Positions 53,230-64,000 of a stretch of DNA of 64,000 bases are shown here, one piece after another. The position numbers were made by a program, and so were the translations under genes. Origin of the DNA: Erpobdella octoculata (lineage: Eukaryota; Annelida; Clitellata; Hirudinida; Erpobdellidae); NCBI GenBank assembly GCA_963978895.1, contig OZ022245.1:27911620-27975619 (forward strand), given 5' to 3'. The notes beneath the pieces were generated by a model. That model made no database searches. It was not told where the DNA came from and saw only the letters and a program-made list of their open reading frames with translations. Positions within the stretch are counted from its first letter, which is position 1. The number at the start of each line of letters is the position of its first letter.

Positions 53230-55290
53230 TATTCGCTAGGTGTCAGTTTATTTAGATGTAGGGACATCTATCGAATGAATGTTTTTTTCCGACTTTTCAG
53301 TTTTCGATTTTTTAGTATTAAAAACTTTAAATCGCTCTAGCGCCTAAACGGTGCGTCCTAGAGCAAAACGGACGTCATTTTTGGGGTTCTCAAAGGGGGG
53401 GTATGGAATCGTCCCAAAATTAAGTTAGTCCAAAAAAAAAAAAAATTTTTTTTTCAAGAGCCAAGTCATTCACCCCTCAAAATATAATAGATTAACCCGT
53501 GCCTTTTCGCAGCTTAACGTTACACGCCCCTCAAAACAAAATAGACTAATTCGTTGGTGCCATTTGTGCAGTTGCTTTCTGTAGACCCATTTTGGTGCTA
53601 ATTGTGCAGTCGCTTTTTACAGACCCATTTTGGTGCCAATTGTGCAGCTGCTTTTTGCAGTCATTCTGGTGCCAATTGTGCAATGGCTTTTCGCAGCTTC
53701 TTTTACCCGTCTTTAGACGTATTCGCTAGGTGTCACTTTATTTAGATGTAGGGACATCTATCGAATGAATGTTTTTTTCGACTTTTTTGCTTTCGATTTT
53801 CTAGAATCAAAAACTTTAGATCGATCTAGCGCCTAAACGGTGCGTCCTAGAGCAAAACGGACGTCATTTTCGGGGTTCTCAAAGGGTGGGTATGGAATCG
53901 TCCCAAGATTGAGTTAGTCCAAAGATTTTTTTTTTTTAAAAGCGAAGTCATACACCCCTCAAAATATAATAGATTCACCCGTGCCTTTTCGCAGCTTAAC
54001 GTTACACGCCCCTCAAAACAAAATAGACTAATTCGTTTTGGTGCCATTTGTGCAGTTGCTTTCTGTAGACCCATTTTGGTGCTAATTGTGCAGTCGCTTT
54101 TTAGAGACCCATTTTCGTGCTAATTGTGCAATGGCTTTTTGCAGTCGTTTTGGTGCCAATTGTGCAATGGCTTTTCGCAGCTTCTTGTACCACTTTTTAG
54201 ACATATTCGCTAGGTGTCACTTTATTTAGATGTAGGGACATCTATCGAATGAATGTTTTTTTCCGACTTTTCTGCTTTCGATTTTCTAGAATCAAAAACT
54301 TTAAATCGATCTAGCGCCTAAACGGTGCGTCCTAGAGCAAAACGGACGTCATTTTTGGGGTTCTCAAAGGGGGGGTATGGAATCGTCCCAAAATTAAGTT
54401 AGTCCAAAAAAAAAAAATTTTTTTTTTTTTCAAGAGCCAAGTCATTCACCCCTCAAAATATAATAGATTAACCCGTGCCTTTTCGCAGCTTAACGTTACA
54501 CGCCCCTCAAAACAAAATAGTGCAGTTGCTTTCTGTAGACCCATTTTGGTGCTAATTGTGCAGTCGCTTTTTACAGACCCATTTTGGTGCCAATTGTGCA
54601 GCTGCTTTTTGCAGTCATTCTGGTGCCAATTGTGCAATGGCTTTTCGCAGCTTCTTTTACCCGTCTTTAGACGTATTCGCTAGGTGTCACTTTATTTAGA
54701 TGTAGGGAATTTTTTTCAACTTTTCAGCTTTTGATTTTTTTAGAATTAAAAACTTTAAATCGCTCTAGCGTCTAAACGGTGCGTCCTAGAGCAAAATGGA
54801 CGTCATTTTCGGGGTTCCCAAAGGGGGGGTATGGAATCATCCCTAGATTAAGTTAATTTTTTTTTTTTAAGAGCGAAGTCATACACCCCTCAAAATATCA
54901 TAGATTAACCGGTTTTGGTACCAATTGCTTTTTGCAACTTCATGTTACACACCCCTCGAAATATAATAGACTGACCCGTTTCGGTGCCATTTGGGCAGTC
55001 GCTTTTTGCAGACCGGTTTCGGTGCCAATTACGCAATTGCTTTTTGCAGACAGTTTTGGTGCCAATTGTACAGTAGCTTTTTGCAGAACCAGTTTGGTGC
55101 CGATTGTGCAGCTGCTTTTTGCAGACCCATTTCGTGCTAATTGTGCAATACCTTTTTGCAGACCCGTTTTGGTGCCAATTGTGCAGTGGCTTTTCGCAGC
55201 TTCATGTTACACGCCCCTCGAAATATAATAAACTTACCCGTTTCGGTGCCATTTGTGCAGCTGCTTATTGCAGACCCGTTTCGGTGTCCA
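53230..55290 (-). repeat. Satellite array of ~490-bp units (orientation 2)
   Basis: Four or more units are the reverse complement of those at 36752-39342. The anchor ATTCGCTAGGTGTCA recurs near 53231, 53720, 54207 and 54675, giving spacings of about 490 bp. The last unit is expanded by extra ~38-bp subrepeats (54930-55290). Repeat-derived open frames should be ignored. Confidence 0.9.
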
Positions 55291-56581
55291 TTATGGTCAT
55301 GGGTAATCCGCGAATTGATAAATGCGAGTGAGCTGCGAATGGGCGAAAGAAATTTCGAAAAAATTCGTGGTTTACGCTGCGATTGGATCACCGAAAAGGA
55401 TCAAGTGAAAGACTTTATAGCAGTTTACCGATTGTTTCTGGCGCTTTAACGTTTGAAATAGGTGTGATGCCCTATCAATAGTATATAGCAATGAGAACAC
55501 CCAAGATCATCAACTTCTAATTTTATTTTATTTAAGCACTCTTTTTTCTGTTGGTTTAATTTATAAGGAGTTGTCTACCAGATTTTCAAACACTATATTA
55601 TTTCTAAATTACAGCACTGCATAACTATATAACTATATTTTATTGAATTGCTAAAAAAGTTCCTAACAAGCAATGATTGTTAGGACCTAATAAGTGTACA
55701 TGGATTTCTCATTATTTACGTAATTATTGTAACCATATTAGTCATAAAAAACTTTTTCCCACTATAAGTATACTACTATAAAGATTACGTAATTATTAGT
55801 TTTGTCAAATTTTAAACAACGTAACGTTTAAAAATAATATTACGATTGTGAGGCGATAATGTTCGTAAAAAATTGAAACAAAAAAACGCAAAACAGAAGT
55901 CGGTGATTTTGCATAAAAATCTGTCTGAGACAAAAAAAAAGAGTAAAATAAAGTCACTATTCAGAAATTATAATACAACCACATAAGAACAACAACAACA
56001 TAGAAGTTTGTTCACAAAAATAGCATGAGATTTTCTGGTTACGATCGTAAGAAAGTAATATTTACAGCTTACCGAAAGTCTTCGTACAACACTGTTCAAC
56101 AAACATACAAAAAGTTCACTTTTATACATAAACTTGCTCGTGTGTATTAATGTAAACAAAGTAAACTCAGTGATATATCAGTAAAATGTTTAAAGGAAAA
56201 CTCATCGCTACGTGACAAAACAATCTCAAAGACCAGACTGGTAAAATATACACGCACACACACACACACACATATATTTATATGTTTACACTCCATGTCC
56301 AAAATAGTCTTAATGTTCAGTGAAGATATTTTTATGTCAACTCAGACGGCAAAACAACATCTTTCAAAATAAATAAATATATATAAATATATATATATTT
56401 CTTTTATATAAAAGAAAACAGGATGAAGATCCTGTCACATTCTAGTAACATCAGTAAAACAGTTCCTTGACAGAAACAAAAAAAAACGGGAACAAATTAA
56501 TGAGCAGATTGTGAACGCTGGCACATTTTCAAAATATTAAGAAACTCAAAAGCGGTTGAAAAAAAAGCAAACGAAACTGTC
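55291..56581. other. Gene-free AT-rich spacer
   Basis: No supported gene. A short frame runs on from the satellite to about 55449. There are a (CA)n at 56248-56272 and interrupted TA at 56375-56400. Confidence 0.45.
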
Positions 56582-57073
56582 ATGGATCAGCAGGAGGAGC
56601 ACATCATTCGTCATAATTCTCACACACGATCAAATCAACATTACACCGGTGTAATTTACTGTTTATTATTATTCGTGTGTGTGTGGCAACTAGTTGTTAG
56701 TCTCAACCTACAAACACGCACGCACCAGTTCAGCGAATCTGATTTCGTGAACAGTTTTCTAGAACAGTTGCACCAAACATTCAACGATGAAACTAGACAA
56801 GCTGTAGAAGCAAAAAAACTTTTGAAACGTTTGTTGAATGCATTGCATAGAAACCAAGCAAAATCAGCCGACGCATCAAAACGGAAAGTAACCTACTTAC
56901 CGTCAGTGCGATTTTGTGACAAAGTGAGCTTTTTGCATGATTATACTTTATGTCGCACCGTGGAGCTTTACGGTCTCGCATGTCGATGCGAATTACGATA
57001 TAGTGATGAAAAAAAAACGTGGAGTATTACTCGTTCGCAACGAGCAAATGAAAAGAAAAGAAGAAACAGTTAA
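56582..57073 (+). CDS. Single-exon ORF: membrane-anchored or secreted precursor with a Cys-rich C-terminus, unrecognised
   Basis: An intronless frame of 163 codons, long for this AT-rich spacer. The ATG has G at -3 and +4 (TGTCATGG). Residues 22-44 (TGVIYCLLLFVCVWQLVVSL) form one hydrophobic segment after a charged, His-rich N-terminus, so it is either a signal anchor or a signal peptide with a long n-region. A Lys/Arg-rich helical stretch follows, then a basic SKRK at 99-102. After that, four cysteines at 112, 124, 134 and 136 are spaced CX11CX9CXC, in a region ending YSDEKKTWSI. This layout could be a processed precursor. I do not recognise it, and no neighbour explains it. Lack of an intron weakens the case. 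Confidence 0.4.
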   Translation: MDQQEEHIIRHNSHTRSNQHYTGVIYCLLLFVCVWQLVVSLNLQTRTHQFSESDFVNSFLEQLHQTFNDETRQAVEAKKLLKRLLNALHRNQAKSADASKRKVTYLPSVRFCDKVSFLHDYTLCRTVELYGLACRCELRYSDEKKTWSITRSQRANEKKRRNS

Positions 57074-58646
57074 GCCAATAAGATCGGTTTCGAAAGGTTA
57101 AAGTTGATTCAGTCACGATATGATGTAAACAGTTTAGTTGTAGAATCGTACAGTCGTTGATGCAATGGCAGTAGTGTGTGAATTTGATTAACTCTATCAG
57201 GACATTTCATTTGCAGACAGACAGACAGACAGACACAGAGCACCATGATTAGAAGAACACGTGCACACATACTTTACACAAGGCAGAGAGGCAGGGGATA
57301 GAAATAAATCTGAAAACTACGTATCAAGTATCTTAATATGAAGCTGGCCGATTTGCTTGTCTCCGGGGATAATTAAATCAAATACCGATCCACAAAAAAC
57401 CGAGACAGAAAATTAGTAGCAAAAGACCAAAAATATATCCAAGATACACTTTCTCACCACAAAAGTGCACCTCGTGATTTGTTTACATAAATTAGAGAAA
57501 AGTAGGCCCTGATTAATTTTTCATTGCGATATTAAAAAAAAAAGAAAAAGTAAAAACATTAAAAAAAGCCACCACATAACAGAAAAAAACCTTTAAAAAA
57601 AAAGAACCACAATTACGATGAACAAAAATATTCACTCTTTCTCGTTGGCACGCCACAACATATACATACACATCGCCGAGAAAACCTCGCACACGGAAAT
57701 GCCGAAACCAGATAGACGAACATAACCCGTATTAGAATAACTATTTACAAGCCGTAACGTTGAAGAAACTCACCAGTTTATTTGATAAGGGGAATGACAG
57801 GACAACAAGCAGATGAAATGAAGAAAATTTAAATAGAAATTTTTCTTTAGAGAACGGGTAATCCATTTTCTTAAACGACCGATAAATGTCAAAATACAAA
57901 ATAAACCTAACTCCCTCTTTATGAAATTATATATATGTATTTATATTAAATAGATATGAATATCTACCACTGAGAATAAATGACAATCAAAAGAAACAAA
58001 ATAAAACCATTGTTCAACTACTGTTTAATCTCAACTCATAAAATACAGATTTATGAAAAAAAGACATATATTAAAAAAAATAAAATATAAATAAGAAGAA
58101 AAGGTGATAGTAGATGAATATAACAAACCAAAAATGTGCTATCATAAATATTAAAAATATCAACAACTGTGAAACAGAAGATCCACAAAAAAAGAAGATA
58201 AAACACACACATATATGCCACAAACAGAGACACATGCGCCACACACAGAGACACACGTGGGAGCGAAACGGCAATTATGTACAATCGATCGGAGGTAAAA
58301 GACGGGTTCGTCTCGTGTGGAACGAGTTGGAAATCTTACGGCAGGATCGAAAATCCGAAGAAGACAGAAAAGTGACGTCGTACGAGAGGAGGTAAGCTCT
58401 ACAAAGGAAGCTGCGAGCAGGAAACACACACACACGTACATATAAACACACACGCGGGGGTACAACTAGAACTACATTAAACAGGAAAAAACCGCTAGGC
58501 AAGGTCACTCGTAGGATACAAACACCCTGTTTTCCACTACTGTTTTTAAACGCTACAACTAAGTCGAAGGCCAATAGAAGCTGGAAGGAGAGAGACTCGA
58601 AGCAAGCCGGTCCTCCCGAAATCATAATGATTGCTATCATAAAATG
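57074..58646. other. Probable 3' UTR of the minus-strand gene, or spacer
   Basis: No supported gene. There is a (CAGA)n at about 57215-57236, A-rich runs near 57530-57610 and CA-rich tracts near 58200-58450. It is contiguous with the stop codon at 58647, so part may be transcribed as 3' UTR of that gene. Confidence 0.4.
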
Positions 58647-61600
58647 TCATGGCATGTGGAAGTTCATAGAACGATGGGAAGGAAACGGAGTGCCGATCGC
58701 TCTGGTGGGGTCGAACGCCGCTTGCTGGTGGTGGCTGAGAAACGGGTTGAACGGCATTTCCGGGTTGAGAACGTTGGAAGAGCTCCTGGAGTCCGCGATG
58801 TTTCTCGAAGGATACCCAGAAGAGCCGTTGATAGAAGTTGCGACCTGGTGCTGAGGATAGGCGGGATAGTAGCCGACCGCGGAGGCCTGCATTCCCCTGT
58901 GACTCATCTGGTGGGCGTCGGGAAAAAATGGACTGAACCCAAACGAGGCCGGATATTGGTGAGAATTTCCGATGAAGCTATTCGAGCGTGCTTGTTGGTG
59001 GGCCAGTGAGCCGCGCGATGCCGATGTTCCGGTAAAGTCCTGCACCGGGAATTCCAGGCCGAGAGGAGTAGATGATTTGGAAAAATTATCGTCGTTACCC
59101 CTGTGGTGAAGGGTGCGCGAACCTGTACCGGAACTCGTTGAACCCTTGCTCAGCGACCTACTGGTGTTGGGGAAAAAGTTCGTAGGGTTAAGGTAGGGTG
59201 AGAAAGAATCGTGAGAATGGTGGGCCTTGTTAGGGGAGAGACCGCTAAGTCCAAACAGGGGGGTCATGCAAGAAGTTTCAAAGAACGCAGATGCATCGTG
59301 ATTCAGGCCGGGAGTTTTAGACGACGACTTTTTTGCATTCAAATGCTGCTTGGACGTGCCCGGCTTTTCGCTCTGTTGAGATGACTGGTTGCAAGAAGGA
59401 AGCGTAGGCGTCCCTTGCTGCTGCGAACCCCTGCTACCGTCGAGGCTGTTTCGATTGCTGTGATTGGACTCGATGCTTCTCCTGTGCCCGTGGTCCGTTG
59501 TTGACTCTTTGCCGGTCGACGCCCTCTGGCAAGAGAAATCTCCGACAAAGGATCCCGTCGAAGAAGGAAACGTCGGAAGAACGCTGGCGCACTCTCGGAA
59601 GAAGTTCAACGATGACGTATGCTCGAAGGGTAGACTTCCGAGACCGGGGTTGAATCTCGAAGAGGAGGCGTGGTGAAGTGCGTCGATATACTGACTCATG
59701 GAGTTGTAATAAGGATGGGCAGAAGGGAACAGCTGATCCGTCTTGTAGTGGTAAGGGTCGGCCGAAGCTGCATTGGCACAGCTCGAGCTGCCCGCCGACT
59801 GGTGGTGGTATCCGGCACTGCTCGATCGTTTATCATCTTCCTCGTTACGATTCCTTCTTCGATTCGACTGGTAGCCTTCCAGCTGCTTGCTGCTTTCTAA
59901 CTGACAGTCTCCGTGGGGATTGATGCCCGCCGCTCCGCCTCCGGGCTTCGAGGAATGGCCGCCGTATGGCTCGCAGTCGACGTTTTCCTTCGAGCTCATG
60001 CTGTTTCTCTCCTCCTCCTTTTGTTTCCTATCTTTCTCTTGCCGACAGGAAGGCAAGTTTTTGCTCAGAGACTCCGGCATTGGAGTCTTCGATGAGCAGG
60101 GAGGAGGAGGAGGCAGTACGGAATAGGCGTCTTGGGAATAGACGGACCTGGTTGCGTCGATGGGGTCGTACGAGTTACTACCGCTCTGACTCGCAACAGC
60201 TTGAGACTTGAAGGCATTCCTGTCGACCTCTTTGAGTTTTTTGGAAGCCTCCGTTTCCGGGAGATCCTTGACGGACCGGGAGTTCCCCGGCAGAGACAGG
60301 TCGTAGCAGTTGGGCGATGAAGTCGGTTGAATTTGATCTGGACAAAGAAGAGACATTCTCAAATTATTTACTAAATGACATAAATAAAAATTTATGGTGG
60401 ATAGAAAACAAATAAAACAAGAAATAAATAAACTTCACTCGTACATGGATCAGGGTGGCTGGTTGCACTGCTGCAAACTCCCGAAGAGCTTCTGTCCATT
60501 TCACCAGCAGTAATCGAATTCTTATCCAACAACGAAGCACCATTGTTGTTGGAACTCAACGGAGAATTTTCGCACTCCATTTCACAAAAATCCATCTTCG
60601 ACCGCTTACTCCTCTGGTTTTTAACGTCTCTCTTTGATTTTGAACCAGGAGACAACCGGCCATGGCTCTGATTGTCACCCTCTGTCACACTGGGCTTTGC
60701 CATTTCACTCTGTTGCTGCTGGCAGGAAACAGAAGATTCTTGATCTTGCTTGAGGCGAGCAGCTTGGGCAGCCATCTTGCTGGCAACCCGACTGGTTTCG
60801 GCTCCGATCTTGGTCGGCGCGACGACGGTTTTCGCCAGGGTCTGCGGAATGGCGTGCCGCGCCCTGTGCCTGCCCCCGGCGGGGTTTTCTAAAGTTTCCG
60901 CTTTATTTTCACATCTCGATTTGTCTTCGATCCTTGAGCTGTCGCTTACAGGTGTTGTTGGATTCTCTGATCTCTGAAAGTTCGGCTGCTTGAGGACGAC
61001 GTAGGATTTGGAAGACGACGCGGAAGAATTAGAAGCTGTTCCGCTCAGCTTTTCGGAATCCTTCTGACCACAAGAAAGCCATTCTGGCGCGGCACTTTCG
61101 AAAGGCATGTAGCGAGATCCGTAGAACGAACCGTTATCTGTTTGTTGGGTACGTTGCCCAGGCAATGCAAAACTGTCAGCAGTACAAGATGCCAAACTGT
61201 AGCCATTCGCAGTGGAAGTTGCAGTCGACTCCATCGACACAGGAGAAGAACGGTCGATGCCACTCGGCGAGTCGCGACTGGATTCAACCGGACTCTCGAC
61301 GACAAAGCCCGACCTGGTGTCGACGCGCTTTATCTTCATCGTCAACGAATTTGAATCCTTCCCTTTGTTTAACTGCTCGTGGTCATCAGATGAATCCTTC
61401 ACCTTTTTAAAGACACTACCATATTCATCATTCTCTGACAACTTGTGCTTCTGACCCCGGCGCGTTGTGTTAGGCTCCGTTTGGGTGAAAGCAGCGGCAT
61501 TGACGTCGGCTTGACAATCGTTCGAGCCGCCGATAGGCTTCCCGAAACAACAGTCGTCGATATTTTCTACGTTCTTTGAAGTTTCAAATTCTAGAGGATG

Positions 61601-64000
61601 CGACTTCTTTTTCTTTTCTAGCATTTTCTTAGCTCTCCTCTCCTGTTTCAGAGCCTTCAATTCGCTTCTCATAGTTTGCGTACCTTCTTCAGAAGTGGCA
61701 GTGGTCAGTGACTCCAGCTGAAGCTCCCGAACCATTTCTAGATCTACCGAACTTTTCAGTACAGATGGGTTGTTAGTGTGGACTGAGTCCTCGACCACGA
61801 GATTTAACGGATGATTGCTATTACTCTGGCTGGAATCCAGTTTCTCGATCGACACGACCAGCTCCTTGCTCGCAGCCGGCGACGACGCGCCAGCAGCCGG
61901 AGAAGCTCTCGTTCGGGCTCGCAAAACGGCAGTCGGTGGATTGGCTTTGTTTCTTCTCTTCCTAGCGGGAGTTTCCGGAGCGTCGTCTAGACAAGGGGGC
62001 ACGGCGTCGGCTCGCGCGCCCTCGTTGGGAGCATTTAACGATGCGTCGACCATCGCTTGAAGCTGTTCTTTCAGCTCTAACGATTTGCTCTGCTGCCTCG
62101 TCCTTCTGCTGGTAGGCTGGCTCTTTGAAGCTGCCAACGAAGGAGCCGACGTCCGGGACTCGGAGCTGCCAGAAGACGCAGCTGTGCACTCCAGCGTGAC
62201 TGCTGGAGCTGTCGGAAGTTGACTTTCCGATGGAAGTGTCATTGTTTTCAGAGGAGGTTCGACTTTTTGCTTCGCCTTGGATCGCCTCGCTTTCGTCGGA
62301 CTTTTGATCGTTTCCGGAGTCGGGCGGAACTGAACGACTTCCTGAGTGACGGGGTACAGAGAAGGAAGGGGGCTGCTGAACCCGAAAGACGTTTGATTGT
62401 CGGTCGAACCTGATGAACGAAAGTACAATAAAGACACCCAGTAAAACGAATTTGTCGTTAAAATTAAAATCCTACAGTCGACTGATCAGATTTCTAAAAA
62501 AAATTGCATAATTAATACAGGTAAACTTGCAATATTAAAATGTAAATGAAGTCAATACATGTCTATATATGAAACAAACGATTACTAATATAAAATAAAA
62601 GATTCAACTCACTGGCACCAGCCAAAGAAGAAATGGCATCCGATAACGAGACCACCATTGGATTTGAACTGGATAGTGGAGTTTCTGGCACGATCGTCGC
62701 CTCGGCGGTCTCGGAAACGTGGTATTCCAGGCTCTTTCTGCTGGACTGTCTTTTGGTTTTCTTCTTAGAAATGCCCTTGGAAGAGAGATCGAGCTCAGAA
62801 CAATCGAGAGTCGAGGTGATCTGGTTCGTCAGAAGAGTGCCTGTTTCTACTGTCGTGCACGGCATTTCCGCAGAAGAATATCCGCTGCACTTGTCGTTTA
62901 CCGACGTCGCGGATGAAAATGCGAATAAAGAATTCGGCGACGCAAGCAGCTGCGAGTGAGACGGCAGAACGTCGGAAGGATCGGCGGACGACACCGCCAG
63001 GGGATTGGTCGATGGAGCGGCAGACGTAGAGTGATGATATAAGGACGGCGACGGCAGCGACAAAGACAACGGCAGAGTTGACATTATGGACGTCGAGGCG
63101 ACTGTCGAAACGACGCAATCGGAAGAGAACGAAGAAGACGACAACAACGACGGCAGCCCGGGCGATAAATGACCGAACGAAACTGAAACCGTCGAGGCCG
63201 GGAATTCCGACGCGAAATTGAACGGGCTCATGATGAGGCTGTCGTTAGCCAGTGTTGAAGAGTAAGTCATCTGGCTTGAATCCACTCTGTAGCCATCCAT
63301 ATTTTCACCACTGGCTTTCGGCGTTTCCAGCCCGAAGACGGAGTCAAACCCGACCATGGGAGGGGACTGCTGAGTATTCTGGTTGATACCACTGGAGATC
63401 GTCATACTAGGAGTAGTCATGATCTGGGCTACATTTCTCTGACCGGGGGGAGTCAGCTGGCCGGAAACCTCTGGGGGCCTCGGGGTCATCGGCTCGATGC
63501 GGATCAAATCTGAAAAGTCAGTAATGTCTACTTCTTTCTCCTGGCCATAGCCGAAGTCACCAGTACTCTTCAGCAGCCCAGCAGTGCTGCTGCTGCAAGT
63601 AGCAAAGCTTTGCTTAACTGAATCTGAGGAAAAGTTGGTGGTGGATGGTGCTGCACCGACATTGTCGACAAATGTCAAAACTTTCTTTTTCTTCTTTTTC
63701 TTGGGTTTTTTCTTGACCTCCGCCACGGATTCTGAACTGTTACCGACGACGGCCACCTGGTGATTGCTTGACGAAACGTTGATCCCGCCGTGGTTGTTAT
63801 TAGCCGAGCACGAAGTAATCATGCCACTCATTTGGCTGTTCACTACATAAGAGTCGTTGTTGGCCTGCTGTGAAGCATCGTTGATGACCGGGACAGCGGG
63901 GGAGATGCACTCAAAGCCTCGATTCATCGAGTCGGAGACTCCACTTGCCATTTGAACCTGCTGAAACATGTGAGCTGGTTGCTGTTGTTGCTGCTGCTGG
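58647..64000 (-). CDS. Large disordered, Ser/Gln-rich, probably nuclear protein (3' part; 5' end beyond window)
   Basis: Three long minus-strand exons with continuous phases: 64000-62613 (open to the window edge), 62409-60445 and 60337-58647 (stop). About 1680 residues are visible. The edge exon begins in a Gln run, then has a basic block KKKPKKKKKKK that fits a nuclear localisation signal. Ser/Thr/Pro-rich sequence dominates. Basic patches KARRSKAK, KKMLEKKKKS and KSKRDVKNQRSKRSKM and a short Glu/Lys helix (residues around MRSELKALKQERRAKKMLEK) stand out. The final exon is rich in Ser, His, Asn and aromatic residues and ends NFHMP. No enzymatic or DNA-binding domain is visible; one could lie upstream. 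The base composition is much richer in G+C than nearby noncoding DNA, as expected for coding. The family is not recognised; a transcriptional or chromatin regulator is an inference from composition only. Confidence 0.8.

Noticed and set aside
36782..55391. A virus-derived or retroviral insertion in the repeat-rich parts
   Set aside because: I found no reverse transcriptase, integrase, capsid or envelope-like sequence. The repeats are satellites, hAT elements, a SINE and retroelement ends.
58647..60362. Plus-strand open frames opposite the large disordered gene (for example 58644-59009 and 59670-59900; also 60455-62959)
   Set aside because: They are shadow frames of GC-richer coding exons on the minus strand; the minus-strand exons have phase-consistent splice sites.

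Overview
This is a window from an intron-rich, AT-rich animal nuclear genome. The genes have short exons and introns of roughly 100 bp to 2 kb with GT-AG (occasionally GC-AG) junctions, and the spacers are full of microsatellites, satellites and transposon remnants. A nexin-dynein regulatory complex gene (DRC2/CCDC65) implies motile cilia or flagella. A lachesin/IgLON-type adhesion protein and a PDZ-class RhoGAP homologue imply a bilaterian-grade invertebrate. A tRNA-derived SINE with a GCGCTATATAAAT-type 3' end would suit a spiralian, but that is weak inference.

Layout. (1) 1-15330: a cluster of an unrecognised, lineage-specific gene family. Two long minus-strand copies (A, 3967-8339; B, 10703-14867) sit in a direct segmental duplication of about 5 kb. 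A rearranged third locus lies at 467-1705, its 3' exons on the minus strand and its 5'-like exons on the plus strand. Each long copy carries the same decayed hAT element at the same site. Between the copies lie (TA)n arrays and a hammerhead-ribozyme-like motif. (2) 15331-18520: gene-poor, with one small ORF. (3) 18521-26189 (+): a complete TMEM16/anoctamin gene in 23 exons with all six calcium-site residues. (4) 26825-32515 (-): a three-Ig-domain lachesin/IgLON-like gene, convergent with the anoctamin gene and head-to-head with the next. (5) 33285-36159 (+): DRC2/CCDC65, with an RFX X-box-like motif about 100 bp upstream. (6) 36752-39342: a ~490-bp satellite array split by a hAT element with intact inverted repeats and target-site duplication. 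(7) 39960-45942 (+): an ARHGAP21/23-type RhoGAP gene without visible PDZ or PH exons. (8) 45943-49739: a SINE and microsatellites. (9) 49740-52499 (-): a four-exon unrecognised gene whose last intron holds a near-perfect 20-bp satellite. (10) 53230-55290: the same ~490-bp satellite as in (6), inverted. (11) 56582-57073 (+): a small single-exon membrane or secreted precursor ORF. (12) 58647-64000 (-): the 3' part of a large disordered, probably nuclear protein that runs off the window.

The conventional genes do not form one pathway; this is ordinary animal gene neighbourhood. The most unusual material is the novel gene family (tandem, segmental and single-exon duplication plus a likely inversion), the hammerhead-like motif, and the satellites flanking or inhabiting genes. 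Exon models were built by hand from splice sites and checked for phase continuity. No database search was possible.
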